A stretch of DNA of 64,000 nt from Glycomyces algeriensis (GCF_027622855.1 NZ_JAPZVR010000005.1:310001-374000), one strand, 5' to 3'; positions 35,655 to 46,443 are shown, numbered from the stretch's first letter. Translations and numbers: made by a program. The notes: a model not told the origin generated them from the letters alone.

Positions 35655-35704
35655 AACGGCCCGGTGGCATCACGCTTTGAAAGAAGCGCAGCCACCGGGC
35701 CGTT
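35655..35704. terminator. 14-bp bidirectional terminator between iclR and CHAD genes
   Basis: AACGGCCCGGTGGC / GCCACCGGGCCGTT with a 22-base loop that holds a second small stem (CGCTT...AAGCG). A-rich on one side and T-bearing on the other, suited to both convergent genes. Confidence 0.85.
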
Positions 35705-35720
35705 CTGCGTTGTCCGAAGG

Positions 35721-36518
35721 TCAGGCGCCGCTGCCCTCGGCCAGGGCCGCTTCGGCCTTGGCGAGGTGCTTGGCGTGGGCCTGGTGCTCGCGTTCCAGGA
35801 GCGGCGATTCGGGGGCGTGGGCCTCGAGGTAGCGGATGGCGACCACGTCGTCCTGGCAGCGCCCGAACAGGTTCTGCAAGCGCTTGGCCTCGGACGCGAT
35901 CGCCTCGGCGGGCTCGCCGAGGTCCGCGGCCGCCGCTTCGGCGGTGTAGCGGGTCCGCTTGGCGGCGTTGCGCGCCGTGTGGCGCGCTTCGTCCGGATCG
36001 GCGGCGCCCTCGATGGCGTCCAGTGCCCGTTCCAGGTCTCTTTGAGCGGCTTCGCCGATGGGGCCGAGCACGGATTCGACCGGTTGTGATGCTGCGGCCG
36101 CGTACTGCGGTGCGGTGGCCATGGCCTCGGCGGCGGCGAGGAGCTTGGTCGTGCGCTCGCGCGAGCAGGCCTGCGCGAGCGGCCCGTAGGCGAGGCGCTC
36201 CTGCTCGGCCAGTGCCTCGAACCAGTCAGGGCGCTCGTCGCCGAGGCGCTTGGCGAACCGCGTCCGCAGCACTTCGAGGTCGCGGACGCTGCCGAGTTCG
36301 TCGGCGAGCCAGCGCAGTCGCCTGCGGTTCAGCGGCATCGCCTCGTACAGGCCGGAGTAGGTCGACAGCAGCGATCGCAGCCGGCGGGTGGCGACCCGCA
36401 TGCGGTGCACGGCGTCCGGTTCGGCGCGAATGACCGGTTCCCGGAACTGGTGCAGCGCCTCCACCTGGAGTGCGAGGTAGGTGTGAACGCCGGTCACGGC
36501 ACTCGGTGTCGCTGTCAT
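35721..36518 (-). CDS. CHAD domain protein
   Basis: 265 residues, all-alpha. The conserved VHRMRVATRRLRSLLSTYSG and ADELGSVRDLEVLRTRFAKR are the first half of the CHAD fold; RHTARNAAKRTRYTAEAAAA and KRLQNLFGRCQDDVVAIRYL the second, with clusters of Arg/Lys/His that bind inorganic polyphosphate. No CYTH domain is attached. In related genomes ppk lies near this locus; here it does not. Confidence 0.9.
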   Translation of the reverse strand: MTATPSAVTGVHTYLALQVEALHQFREPVIRAEPDAVHRMRVATRRLRSLLSTYSGLYEAMPLNRRRLRWLADELGSVRDLEVLRTRFAKRLGDERPDWFEALAEQERLAYGPLAQACSRERTTKLLAAAEAMATAPQYAAAASQPVESVLGPIGEAAQRDLERALDAIEGAADPDEARHTARNAAKRTRYTAEAAAADLGEPAEAIASEAKRLQNLFGRCQDDVVAIRYLEAHAPESPLLEREHQAHAKHLAKAEAALAEGSGA

Positions 36519-36610
36519 GGAACCTCCGCTGTCGCTGGGCCACCATTACAGCATCATGCGGGCAGCGGGCCCAAACCCGAAGGGCCGCAATCACAACGAG
36601 GCCGCGCCGG

Positions 36611-36991
36611 TCAGGCTTCGATCCAGCGCCTCACGAGGCCGCTGAAGGCCTGCTCGTTGGCCTCGGCCTCGGCGAGGTCCTTGAAGGCGACCACGGCGCG
36701 GTCGTTGGTCCGCCACTGCATGAGGCCCGTGTCGTCGGTGAACGCGAAGGTCTCGGCGTCCTCGCGGACCGCGGCGCCGCGGTGGAAGACCAGCTGCACG
36801 TCCTGCGACTTGAGCTGGAAGGTCACGCGGTCGTCGCCGCCGTAGCGGAAGCTCGGCGCGTTCCACTTGACCTGCTCGGTGATCCCCGGGTCGACGGCGA
36901 GGATCACGGCGCGCAGGTGCTCGACCGCGTCCTTGTGCGGATGGTCGAGCCGCTCCATGAGCTGATCGACCTTGTCGTTCCGATTGGTCAT
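36611..36991 (-). CDS. DUF1801 (YdhG-like) domain protein
   Basis: 126 residues: KVDQLMERLDHPHKDAVEHL, AVILAVDPGITEQVKWNAPS, FRYGGDDRVTFQLKSQDVQL, VFHRGAAVREDAETFAFTDD. DUF1801 proteins have a steroidogenic-acute-regulatory-like or YdhG fold and unknown function. The ATG at 36991 is used; an upstream frame reaches into the hutH gap. It lies 82 bases after hutH on the same strand and could be the last gene of the hut run. Confidence 0.82.
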   Translation of the reverse strand: MTNRNDKVDQLMERLDHPHKDAVEHLRAVILAVDPGITEQVKWNAPSFRYGGDDRVTFQLKSQDVQLVFHRGAAVREDAETFAFTDDTGLMQWRTNDRAVVAFKDLAEAEANEQAFSGLVRRWIEA

Positions 36992-37073
36992 CGTCCGCGC
37001 ACCTCGCACTCGTGGCAGCCGCGGCGCGGCCGGTGGGTCGATCGTATCGGCGGCCACCGACATCCGCGATCCG

Positions 37074-38612
37074 TCAGCGCAGCGGGCCCACCGCCGCTTC
37101 GATCTCGGCCTTGAGCGCCGGGCTCTCGAGGAGGTGCTTGACCTGCTCGATGACGGGGGCGAGGAAGTGGTCGGGGCCGGGCTTGCCGGCGATCGGGGCG
37201 ACGGCGGCGATCGCGGCCCGCGCGGCCGGGCTGGGGATCAAGGGCTGGCGCAGTTGCAGGCCTTGGACTCCGGCGAGGAGTTCGACCGCGAGGAGCGTGC
37301 CCAGGTTGTCGATGATGGTGCGCAGCTTGCAGCCCGCGGCCCAGCCCATCGAGACGTGGTCCTCCTGCATGCCGGAGGTCGGCACCGAGTCGACCGAGGC
37401 CGGCGCCGCGAGCCTGCGGTTCTCGGCCACGATCCCGGCCGCCGTGTACTGCGCGATCATGAGCCCTGAGTTCACGCCCGGGTCCGGGCTGAGGAACGCC
37501 GGGAGGCCGCGCGAGCGCGTCACGTCGAGCAGGCGGTCGACGCGCCGCTCCGAGATCGAGCCGACGTCGGCCGCGGCGATGCCGAGGAAGTCGGCGGCGT
37601 AGCCGAGCGGGGCGCCGTGGAAGTTGCCGGTGGACTCGACGCGGCCGTCCGGGAGCACCACCGGGTTGTCGACGACCGAGCGCAGCTCCTGGGCCGCCGC
37701 GGTCTCGGCGTAGGCGAGCACGTCGCGCGCGGCTCCGGCGACCTGCGGGGCGCAGCGCATCGAGTAGGCGTCCTGCACCGCGTGCGCGGTGTCGTTGCGG
37801 TGGGAGTCCATGACCTCGGAGTCCTGGAGCAGCCGGTGGATGTTCGCGGCGCTCCTCGCCTGGCCCGGCTGGGGGCGGATCTCGTGGAGCTCGGGCTGGA
37901 ACGGGCGGTCCGAGCCGAGCATCGCCTCGTTCGAGAGCGCGGCGCAGACGTCGGCCATGGCGAGGAGGTGGCGCAGGTCCGCGACCGCGAGGATCAGCAT
38001 GCCGAGCATGCCGTCGGTGCCGTTGATGAGCGCCAGGCCCTCCTTCGAGGACAAGGTGATCGGCGTCAGCCCGGCGCGTTGCAGGACCGGCCCGGCGTCG
38101 ACGCGGGTGCCGTCCTCGGCGCGGACCCAGCCCTCGCCCAGCAGCACCATCGCGCAGTGCGCCAGCGGCGCCAGGTCGCCCGAGGCGCCGAGGGAGCCGT
38201 GCCGCGGGACCCACGGCGTGATGTCGGCGTTGAGCAGCGCGGCGAGGGCATCGGCCACTTCGGGGCGGACCCCGCTGAGGCCCATGGCGAGCGAGCGCAC
38301 GCGCAGCAGCATCATCGCCCGCACCACCTCGACGGGCATGGGGTCGCCGACGCCGGCCGCGTGCGAGCGGATCAGCGCGTGCTGCAGTTCGGCGCGGCGC
38401 TCGGGCGCGACGAACGTGTTCGCGAGCGCGCCGAAACCGGTCGAGACGCCGTAGACGGGACGGCCTTCGCGTTCGATCGAGTCGACGATCGCGCGACTGC
38501 GCGCCATGGCCTCGCGGGCCCCGGCGTCGATGACGACGCGGGCGCGGTCGCGGGCGACCGCGATGACCTCCTCGGGGGTGACCGGGACGGTCGTGATGTG
38601 GACTGCTGACAT
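37074..38612 (-). CDS. hutH: Histidine ammonia-lyase
   Basis: 512 residues. The Ala-Ser-Gly triad that cyclises to the MIO electrophile is in GSLGASGDLAPLAH (residues 143-145). PVYGVSTGFGALANTFV and QDAYSMRCAPQVAGAARDVL are typical. It deaminates histidine to urocanate. The start is nine bases after hutI. The gene order hpd-hutU-amidohydrolase-hutF-hutI-hutH places the first catabolic step last. Confidence 0.96.
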   Translation of the reverse strand: MSAVHITTVPVTPEEVIAVARDRARVVIDAGAREAMARSRAIVDSIEREGRPVYGVSTGFGALANTFVAPERRAELQHALIRSHAAGVGDPMPVEVVRAMMLLRVRSLAMGLSGVRPEVADALAALLNADITPWVPRHGSLGASGDLAPLAHCAMVLLGEGWVRAEDGTRVDAGPVLQRAGLTPITLSSKEGLALINGTDGMLGMLILAVADLRHLLAMADVCAALSNEAMLGSDRPFQPELHEIRPQPGQARSAANIHRLLQDSEVMDSHRNDTAHAVQDAYSMRCAPQVAGAARDVLAYAETAAAQELRSVVDNPVVLPDGRVESTGNFHGAPLGYAADFLGIAAADVGSISERRVDRLLDVTRSRGLPAFLSPDPGVNSGLMIAQYTAAGIVAENRRLAAPASVDSVPTSGMQEDHVSMGWAAGCKLRTIIDNLGTLLAVELLAGVQGLQLRQPLIPSPAARAAIAAVAPIAGKPGPDHFLAPVIEQVKHLLESPALKAEIEAAVGPLR

Positions 38613-38621
38613 CGCTGCTCC

Positions 38622-39782
38622 TCAACTCACCGCGGTGCCGGCGCGGAAGACGGTGTCGATCAGGGGCGTCCCCGGCCGGTAGGCCAGGTGGACGTGCGAG
38701 GGGGCGTCGAGGAGCACCAGGTCGGCGCGGGCGCCGACTTCGATCCGACCGATGTCGGTGCGCCGCAGCGCATCGGCACCGGCAGCGGTGGCGGCCTCGA
38801 GCGCCTCGGCGGGCGTCATCCGCATCTCGCGGACGGCCAGGGCGATGCAGAACGCCATGCTGCTCGTGTACGAGGAGCCGGGGTTGCAGTCGGTCGCGAG
38901 GGCGACGCGGGCGCCGGCGTCGAGGAGGCGCCGCGCGTCGGGATAGGGCGAGCGGGTCGAGAACTCCGCGCCCGGCAGCAGGGTCGCGACCGTACCCCCG
39001 TTCGCAAGATCATCCACATCGGAGTCAGTAAGGTGCGTGCAGTGGTCGGCGGAGGCCGCGCCCAGCTCGACGGCGAGCCGCACGCCGGGGCCCGCGGTGA
39101 GCTGGTTGGCGTGGACCCGCAGGCCCAGACCCGCTGCGGCGCTCGCGGTGAGGACCGCGCGGGCCTGGTCCCCGTCGAAGGCGCCGCGCTCGCAGAAGAC
39201 GTCCGCCCACTTGGCGTGCGGCGCGCAGGCCTCGAGCATGGGACCGGCCGCGAGCGCGGTGTACTCGTCGGCGTCCATCAAAGCGCCGTCGGCACCTTCA
39301 GGGACGGTGTGCGCGCCGAGGTACGTGGTCTCGGTGGTGAACTCGCCCGCGATGCGCAGCGACCGGGCCTCGTCCTCCACGGTGAGGCCGTACCCGGACT
39401 TGATCTCCACAGTGGTGGTGCCCTGGCGGAGCATCTCGGCGGTCAGGCGGGCGCAGGTCTCGCGCAGGCGGTCGTCGCGCGCGGCGCGGGTCGCGGTCAC
39501 GGTGGTGCGGATGCCGCCGCCGGTGTAGGGCTCGCCGGCCATGCGGGCGGCGAACTCGCCGCTGCGGTCGCCGGCGAAGACGAGGTGGGCGTGGCTGTCG
39601 ACGAAACCGGGGATCATGGCTTTGTTGTCGGCGTCGAAGTACTCGTCGGCCGCGGGCCGGTTGAGCCGGTGGCCGACCCAGGCGATGCGGCCGTCTTCGA
39701 TGACGATCGCGGCGTCGTAGTGGATCGTGCCCTCGTCGTCGGCGGTGAAGAGCTCGCCGATGGAGTCGATCAGCAGGCTCAT
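38622..39782 (-). CDS. hutI: Imidazolonepropionase
   Basis: 386 residues of the amidohydrolase superfamily. Metal site His-x-His in [18 protein letters not shown], then [35 protein letters not shown] and [17 protein letters not shown] with the metal-binding Asp. It opens imidazolone propionate to N-formimino-glutamate. The ATG has AAAGGA seven bases upstream; the frame continues open upstream only through the low-complexity repeat. Confidence 0.95.
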   Translation of the reverse strand: MSLLIDSIGELFTADDEGTIHYDAAIVIEDGRIAWVGHRLNRPAADEYFDADNKAMIPGFVDSHAHLVFAGDRSGEFAARMAGEPYTGGGIRTTVTATRAARDDRLRETCARLTAEMLRQGTTTVEIKSGYGLTVEDEARSLRIAGEFTTETTYLGAHTVPEGADGALMDADEYTALAAGPMLEACAPHAKWADVFCERGAFDGDQARAVLTASAAAGLGLRVHANQLTAGPGVRLAVELGAASADHCTHLTDSDVDDLANGGTVATLLPGAEFSTRSPYPDARRLLDAGARVALATDCNPGSSYTSSMAFCIALAVREMRMTPAEALEAATAAGADALRRTDIGRIEVGARADLVLLDAPSHVHLAYRPGTPLIDTVFRAGTAVS

Positions 39783-40200
39783 CGCCGGTCCTTTCGGTGG
39801 GCGGCATGGACGTTCCAGGGGCGAATCGAGGCCGGGGAGGCCGGTCCGATGCGGCGCCACGCGAGGCATGATGACGAGCCGCTCGACGGCGGCCGATGCG
39901 GCGCGAGATTTCGCGCCCACGGGCGGTGCGGCGCGGCGCGGCGCGATCGTGCGCTGCCCGGCACGATGCCGCCTGCCGACCGGCGAACCGGCACGTGGCC
40001 GCGCGGCCGCGCGCGATCCGATGCAGCGCGGTCCCATCGTGCGAGCCGCGATGCGACGCTGGCCGGTCGCGGGCGATCCGGCGCGGCGCAGCCCGACCAC
40101 GTGCTCGCCGGTGCGATGCCGCCTGTCGGTTCACGTTCCGGCCCGGGGCCGCGCGGCGGCTTCGCCTGTCGGCAGGCGCGGCGGTCTGAAGTTGCATCGG
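39783..40200. repeat. 418-base hutF-hutI gap filled with degenerate ~70-base GC repeats
   Basis: From about 39830 to 40195 the sequence is built of diverged units of roughly 70 bases sharing GCGCGATCCG/GGCGCGGCGC and CGATGCCGCCTG with CCGCGCGGC. The clearest pair is at about 39966 and 40107. Both strands show Arg/Ala/His-rich open frames that are consequences of the repeat. I do not regard them as genes. The hutI ribosome-binding site lies at the left end. Confidence 0.6.
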
Positions 40201-41496
40201 TCATGTCCACAGCCCCTTGATGGCGGCGGCCAGTTCCGCACCCGCGTCGAGGCGCAGGTGCCTGCCGCCGGCGACGATGCGGCGCCCGTCGACGATCACG
40301 TCGGTGATGTCGGCTGCCGTGGCGGCGTAGACGACTCCGGAGGGCTCGATCCCGGCGGTGCGGGGCGTTCCCAGTCCCACCGCGACCAGGTCGGCCCGCG
40401 CGCCGACCTCGATGCGGCCCGCATCGGGCCAGCCGAGGCTGTCGTGCCTGGTCATGGCGTCCAGCAGCTCGCTCGCGGTGAATCGGCCGCGCTCCTCGCT
40501 GACGAGCCGCTCGTGCATCTCCACCGCCCGCGCCTCCTCGAACATGTCCACTATGGCGTTGCTGTCGGTGCCGAGCGAGAGCCGCACGCCCGCTTCGGCG
40601 AGCGCCCGCGCCGGGCCGAGCCCGTCGGCGAGGTCGCGTTCGGTCGTGGGGCAGAAGGACGCGGTCGTGCCCGAGCGGCGCAGCAGCTCGATGTCGTGCC
40701 CGGCCAGGTGCGTGGCGTGCACGGCGGTGAGGTCGGGGCCGAGGAGCCCGCAGCGTTCGAGCAGTTCCGTGGGGCTGCAACCGTGCACGAGGCGGCACGA
40801 CTCGTTCTCGGAACGCTGCTCGGACAGGTGCACATGGACCGGGCGGCCCTCGGTCGAGCACGCGAACGCCGCGATCGCCTCGTCCGGCACCGCCCGCACC
40901 GAGTGCACCGCGCCGCCGATCACCGCGTGGCCCGGCGGCTGGAGCTTCTCGACCCGGTCGAGCCAGGCCTCCAGGCTCCCGTCGCCGAAGCGCCGCTGCA
41001 CCGGTTCGAGCGGCAGGCCGAAACCGCCTGCGAGATAGAGGGTGTCGAGCAGCGTGATCCTGATGCCCGCATCGGCCGCCGCCTGGATCAGGGCCTCTCC
41101 CATGGCGTTCGGGTCCGCGTACGGGCGCCCGCCCGGCGAGTGGTGCAGGTAGTGGAACTCCCCCACCGTCGTGATCCCGGCCAGGGCCATCTCGGCGTAG
41201 ACCCCGCGCGCCAGCCGGTAGTACGAGTCCGGTTCGAGGCGCCCGGCGAGGGCGTACATGCCGTCGCGCCAGGTCCAGAACGTGCCCTTGCCGGCGTGGG
41301 TGCGACCGCGCAGCGCCCGGTGGAACGCATGCGAGTGCGCGTTCGCGAACCCCGGAAGGGTCACGCCCGCAAGCACATCACCGCGCCGCTTGCTGTCGGG
41401 CACCACCTTGGTGATGCGGCCTTCCGCGACCTCGATCGCCACCGCATCGGCCGGTCCGCCGGGCAGCAGGGCGTGCTCGGCCCAGAAGGTCAGCAC
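40201..41496 (-). CDS. hutF: Formimidoylglutamate deiminase
   Basis: About 431 residues. Metal-binding FANAHSHAFHRALRG, FWTWRDGMYALAGRLEPDSY, the His in VHVHLSEQ, AVHATHLAGHDIELLRRSG, and LSLGTDSNAIVDMFEEAR identify HutF, which converts N-formimino-L-glutamate to N-formyl-L-glutamate and ammonia. The GTG start overlaps the end of the upstream amidohydrolase by seven bases, so the two are coupled. This implies the five-step hut route rather than the HutG formiminoglutamase route. Confidence 0.93.
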   Translation of the reverse strand: MLTFWAEHALLPGGPADAVAIEVAEGRITKVVPDSKRRGDVLAGVTLPGFANAHSHAFHRALRGRTHAGKGTFWTWRDGMYALAGRLEPDSYYRLARGVYAEMALAGITTVGEFHYLHHSPGGRPYADPNAMGEALIQAAADAGIRITLLDTLYLAGGFGLPLEPVQRRFGDGSLEAWLDRVEKLQPPGHAVIGGAVHSVRAVPDEAIAAFACSTEGRPVHVHLSEQRSENESCRLVHGCSPTELLERCGLLGPDLTAVHATHLAGHDIELLRRSGTTASFCPTTERDLADGLGPARALAEAGVRLSLGTDSNAIVDMFEEARAVEMHERLVSEERGRFTASELLDAMTRHDSLGWPDAGRIEVGARADLVAVGLGTPRTAGIEPSGVVYAATAADITDVIVDGRRIVAGGRHLRLDAGAELAAAIKGLWT

Positions 41497-42725
41497 GCCA
41501 GGTCCCGGAGCACGGCCGCGAGCGCGTCGACGCCTGCGGCGCAATCCTCGTCGCTCGCCGACTCGCCGGGCGCGTGGGAGACACCGGTCGGGTTGCGCAC
41601 GAACAGCATCGCCGTCGGCACTTGCGCGGACAGGACGCCCGCGTCGTGGCCCGCCGCGGTCGGCAGGACCGGTGCACCGCCCAGGACCGCGGCGATCCGG
41701 TCGCGCAGGGACGCGTCGAACTCGACGACCGGCGACTCCGACTCGCGAACGATCGCCGCCCTCGTACCGTCACGCCCCGCCCGTTCAGACACTTTGGACT
41801 CGAACCCGGACAGGATCTCGCTGAGCACCGCCTCATCGGGGGCCCTGGCGTCGAGCCACGCGGTCACGCTCGCGGCGATCGCGTTGGTGGCGTTCGGCTC
41901 CACCTCGACCCGGCCCACGGTGGCGACGCCCCCTGCCAGGCGCGCCTCCTTGCGGGCGGCGAGGACCGCGAACGCGAAGGTCAGCATCGGGTCGCGCCGG
42001 TCGGGCAGGCGCGTGGTCCCGGCGTGGTCGGCCTCGCCGGTGAACGTGAGGCGCCAGCGGCCGTGCGGCCAGATCGCGGTGGCGACGGCCACGGAGGATT
42101 CGCCGCCGTCGAGGGCGCGGCCCTGCTCGATGTGGAGTTCGATGAACGCGGCGATGCGTTCGAGCCGTTCGGGATCGGGCCCGAGAAGGTCCGGTTCGGC
42201 CCCAGCCGCTCTCATGGCCGCTTCGAGCGTGACCCCGTCAGGGTCGGTGAGCGCGCGGGCGCGGTCGGGGTCGATCACGCCGGTCATGAGGCGCGAGCCG
42301 AGGCAGGGGACGCCGAAGCGCCCGCCCTCCTCCTCGGTGAACGCGGCGATGCCGATGGGCCGCTTCGGGTTCGCGCCGTCGGCCCGGAGCTGGTCTACGG
42401 CGAGGAAGGCCGAGACGATGCCGAGCGGGCCGTCGTACGCGCCGCCGTGCGGCACCGAGTCGAAGTGGCTGCCGGTGAGGATGGCTTTGTGCGGGTGCGG
42501 GGCATCCGGGTCGATGACCAGTTCCCGCTCCGGGTCCCACCAGGCGTAGAGGTTCCCGTTGCGGTCCTCCTCGTAGCGAAGGCCGCGCAGTTTCGACTGC
42601 GCGTGGAACCAGGTCCGAAGGTCGAGGTCGGGCTCGGTCCAGGAGAACCGCACGTACCCGCCCGACTCGGCGCGGCCGATCGGCGCAATCTCATTCCACA
42701 GTCGACGGAATTCCCCCGCGTCCAT
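41490..42725 (-). CDS. M20-family amidohydrolase (allantoate amidohydrolase/carbamoylase-like), probable N-formylglutamate deformylase
   Basis: 411 residues. Dinuclear metal motifs: LTGSHFDSVPHGGAYDGPLG (His, Asp), FTEEEGGRFGVPCLGSRLM (Glu-Glu), FIELHIEQGRAL, and the C-terminal LPTAAGHDAGVLS. The dimerisation-domain passage GEADHAGTTRLPDRRDPM is typical of AllC/HyuC. By sequence it is an N-carbamoyl/allantoate amidohydrolase. By position between hutU and hutF, as in Streptomyces hut clusters, it most likely hydrolyses N-formyl-L-glutamate to glutamate and formate. That function is inference. Confidence 0.85.
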   Translation of the reverse strand: MDAGEFRRLWNEIAPIGRAESGGYVRFSWTEPDLDLRTWFHAQSKLRGLRYEEDRNGNLYAWWDPERELVIDPDAPHPHKAILTGSHFDSVPHGGAYDGPLGIVSAFLAVDQLRADGANPKRPIGIAAFTEEEGGRFGVPCLGSRLMTGVIDPDRARALTDPDGVTLEAAMRAAGAEPDLLGPDPERLERIAAFIELHIEQGRALDGGESSVAVATAIWPHGRWRLTFTGEADHAGTTRLPDRRDPMLTFAFAVLAARKEARLAGGVATVGRVEVEPNATNAIAASVTAWLDARAPDEAVLSEILSGFESKVSERAGRDGTRAAIVRESESPVVEFDASLRDRIAAVLGGAPVLPTAAGHDAGVLSAQVPTAMLFVRNPTGVSHAPGESASDEDCAAGVDALAAVLRDLAC

Positions 42726-42761
42726 GTCAATCCCCGTTCACAGTTGCCGCGCGTTCGCAGT

Positions 42762-42815
42762 GCCGTGTCGTTCACGGCGGCCGTGTCGTTCAAGAGCGCC
42801 GTGTCGTTCAAAAGC
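42762..42815 (-). repeat. Three tandem 18-base repeats after hutU
   Basis: GCCGTGTCGTTCACGGCG, GCCGTGTCGTTCAAGAGC and GCCGTGTCGTTCAAAAGC occupy half of the 104-base gap between hutU and the amidohydrolase gene. The first 13 bases are identical in all three. Confidence 0.92.
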
Positions 42816-42829
42816 GCAGTCGGCCGGTC

Positions 42830-44467
42830 TCAGGACTCCTTGGCGGGCACGCGGACGCCGTGGTCCGCCGCGACCCGCTCGGCCTCCTCGTATCCGGCGT
42901 CCACGTGGCGGATGACGCCCATGGCCGGGTCGTTGGCGAGCACCCGTGCGAGCTTCTCCGCCGCGAGCGGCGTGCCGTCGGCGACGGTGACCTGCCCGGC
43001 GTGGATGGACCGGCCGATGCCGACGCCCCCGCCGTGGTGGATGGACACCCAGCTCGCGCCTGAAGCCGTGTTCACGAGGGCATTGAGCAGGGGCCAGTCC
43101 GCGATCGCGTCCGAGCCGTCCTTCATGCCCTCGGTCTCGCGGTAGGGGCTGGCGACCGAGCCGCAGTCCAGGTGGTCGCGGCCGATCACGATGGGGGCCT
43201 TCAAGGTCCCGTCGGCGACCATCTCATTGAACCGCACGCCGGCGACGTCCCGCTCGCCGTGCCCGAGCCAGCAGATCCGGGCCGGCAGGCCCTGGAACGC
43301 GACCCGCTCGCGGGCCAGCGAGATCCAGCGGTGCAGGCTGCGGTTCTCCGGGAACAGGTCGAGCACGGCCTGATCGGTCGCGGCGATGTCGGCCGGATCG
43401 CCTGAGAGCGCGGCCCACCTGAAGGGGCCCTTGCCTTCGCAGAAGAGCGGCCGGATGTAGGCGGGCACGAACCCGGGGAACGCGAAGGCGCGCTTGAAGC
43501 CGCCTTCGAGGGCCTCCCCGCGGATCGAGTTGCCGTAGTCGAAAACCTCGGCGCCCGCGTCCAGGAAGCCGACCATGGCCTCCACATGCTGGGCCATGGA
43601 GGCCCGCGCCTGCTCGGTGAAGCCCTCCGCGTCCGCCCGCGCGAGCTCGGCCGCCTCGGTGCAGGCGACTCCGGCAGGCACATAGGACAGTGGATCGTGG
43701 GCGGAGGTCTGGTCGGTGACGATGTCGATCTCGACCCCGCGCCGCAGGAGCTCGGGGAAGACCTCGGCGGCGTTGCCGACCACGCCGATCGACTTCGCCT
43801 CGCCGTTGCGCTTGGCGGCCATGGCCTGCGCGATCGCGTCGTCGAGGTCGGCGGCGACCGTGTCGAGGTAGCGGGTCCGCACGCGCCGCTCGAGCCGTTC
43901 GGGGTCGACCTCCACGATCAGGCACACGCCGTCGTTCATCGTGACCGCGAGCGGCTGCGCCCCGCCCATCCCGCCGCATCCGGCCGTCAGTGTGAGCGTC
44001 CCTTTGAGACTCCCGCCGAAGCGCTTCTCTGCGACGGCGGCGAAGGTCTCGTAGGTGCCCTGCAGGATGCCCTGCGTGCCGATGTAGATCCACGAACCGG
44101 CCGTCATCTGCCCGTACATGGTCAGGCCCAGCGATTCGAGGCGCCGGAACTCGGGCCAGGTGGCCCAGTCGGGCACCAGGTTCGAGTTCGCGATGAGCAC
44201 GCGCGGGGCCCACTCGTGGGTGCGCATGACGCCGACCGCGCGGCCGCTCTGGACCAGCAGCGTCTCGTCCGCCTCCAAGGTGAGGAGGGTCCGCAGGATC
44301 GCCTTCAGGTCGTCGCGGCTGCGCGCGGCCTTCCCGGTGCCGCCGTAGACCACCAGGTCCTCGGGGCGCTCAGCGACCTCGGGATCGAGGTTATTCTGGA
44401 GCATCCGGTACGCCGCCTCGGCCTGCCAGGTCTTGCAGTGCAGGTCAGGGCCGTGTGGTGCGTGCAT
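42830..44467 (-). CDS. hutU: Urocanate hydratase
   Basis: About 545 residues. NAD-binding [54 protein letters not shown], the Cys region and [20 protein letters not shown] are diagnostic. It hydrates urocanate to imidazolone propionate using NAD as electrophile. The ATG at 44467 has GGGGAG nine bases upstream; an ATG ten codons earlier touches the hpd stop. It lies 29 bases after hpd on the same strand. Confidence 0.95.
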   Translation of the reverse strand: MHAPHGPDLHCKTWQAEAAYRMLQNNLDPEVAERPEDLVVYGGTGKAARSRDDLKAILRTLLTLEADETLLVQSGRAVGVMRTHEWAPRVLIANSNLVPDWATWPEFRRLESLGLTMYGQMTAGSWIYIGTQGILQGTYETFAAVAEKRFGGSLKGTLTLTAGCGGMGGAQPLAVTMNDGVCLIVEVDPERLERRVRTRYLDTVAADLDDAIAQAMAAKRNGEAKSIGVVGNAAEVFPELLRRGVEIDIVTDQTSAHDPLSYVPAGVACTEAAELARADAEGFTEQARASMAQHVEAMVGFLDAGAEVFDYGNSIRGEALEGGFKRAFAFPGFVPAYIRPLFCEGKGPFRWAALSGDPADIAATDQAVLDLFPENRSLHRWISLARERVAFQGLPARICWLGHGERDVAGVRFNEMVADGTLKAPIVIGRDHLDCGSVASPYRETEGMKDGSDAIADWPLLNALVNTASGASWVSIHHGGGVGIGRSIHAGQVTVADGTPLAAEKLARVLANDPAMGVIRHVDAGYEEAERVAADHGVRVPAKES

Positions 44468-44496
44468 CTGTCCGCTCCCCGCTCGTGCGGCCGCCA

Positions 44497-45696
<1,200 letters not shown>

Positions 45697-45720
45697 TCAT
45701 TGTTCAGATTCTGAGACTGG

Positions 45721-45752
45721 GCAAGCAGTTGTCGAAAAGCTAGTCAACTTGC
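45721..45752. promoter_or_regulatory. Probable AsnC/Lrp operator between hpd and its regulator
   Basis: GCAAGCAGTTG and CAACTTGC face each other across an A/T-containing centre (TCGAAAAGCTAGT). This is imperfect dyad symmetry of the kind bound by Lrp/AsnC dimers. It lies between the two divergent start codons. Confidence 0.5.
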
Positions 45753-45790
45753 GCATATATGGCAACGTCCTCATCGCTAGACTAGGCAAT

Positions 45791-46324
45791 ATGACCACTG
45801 AAACTGGAATCGATGCGCTCGATGCGAGGCTCATCGAGCTGTTGGAGGCCGAACCGCGCATCGGCGTGTTGGAGTGCTCGCGGCGGCTCGGGGTGGCGCG
45901 CGGGACCGTGCAGGCGCGGCTCGACAAGCTGACGCAGCGTGCGGTCGTCCGGGACTTCGGGCCGCGGGTCGAGCCCGCGGCCCTCGGGTATCCGGTGACG
46001 GCGTTCGTGACCCTGGAGCTGCGGCAGGCGGTCGGGCACGCGCACATGGCGCAGCGGCTCGGGAGGATTCCCGAAGTCCTTGAGGCGCATACAGTTACGG
46101 GCCAGGGCGACATGCTGTGCCGGATCGTGGCGCGCACCAACGCCGAGCTGCAGGGCGTGATCGACCGCGTGCTGGCGAGCGAAGGGGTCCAGCGCGCCAC
46201 GACCGTGATCGCCCTGGCCGAGCAGATCCCGTACCGGACCCTCCCGCTCGTCAAGCAGGCCGCGGGCGAGCCGGCTGCCCCGAACGCCACTCGCCCGGAC
46301 GGGCCGACCCACCCGAACGAGTGA
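45791..46324 (+). CDS. Lrp/AsnC-family transcriptional regulator
   Basis: 177 residues. HTH region GIDALDARLIELLEAEPRIG and VLECSRRLGVARGTVQARLD, followed by the RAM effector domain (YPVTAFVTLELRQAVGHAHM, EVLEAHTVTGQGDMLCRIVA). A Pro/Asn-rich tail follows. Divergent from hpd, it probably controls tyrosine (and, through the shared transcript, histidine) catabolism in response to an amino acid. Confidence 0.93.
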   Translation: MTTETGIDALDARLIELLEAEPRIGVLECSRRLGVARGTVQARLDKLTQRAVVRDFGPRVEPAALGYPVTAFVTLELRQAVGHAHMAQRLGRIPEVLEAHTVTGQGDMLCRIVARTNAELQGVIDRVLASEGVQRATTVIALAEQIPYRTLPLVKQAAGEPAAPNATRPDGPTHPNE

Positions 46325-46399
46325 CGTTCAGGCGGGCAAGCCTTTTCTGGCCCGATTCCTGTCGGACCCGGCTGCGACGATCGCCCTGAACCTTCCTTC

Positions 46400-46413
46400 C
46401 CCTCTCGGGAGGG
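46400..46413. terminator. Small hairpin between convergent lrp-type and fahA genes
   Basis: CCCTC TCGG GAGGG within a purine/pyrimidine-biased 40-base patch. A modest terminator for the two converging genes. Confidence 0.45.
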
Positions 46414-46443
46414 TGGGGGTTGGTGGGTGGCCTTCTGCGGGCC

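Noticed and set aside
39298-40197. Arg/Ala/His-rich minus-strand frame across the hutF-hutI gap
   Set aside because: It runs into hutI in the wrong frame and its periodicity mirrors the degenerate DNA repeat; treated as a repeat region and not as a gene.
46390-46430. REP-like element in the fahA/lrp gap
   Set aside because: The C-rich patch forms only a five-bp stem and no second copy was seen; a plain weak terminator is enough.
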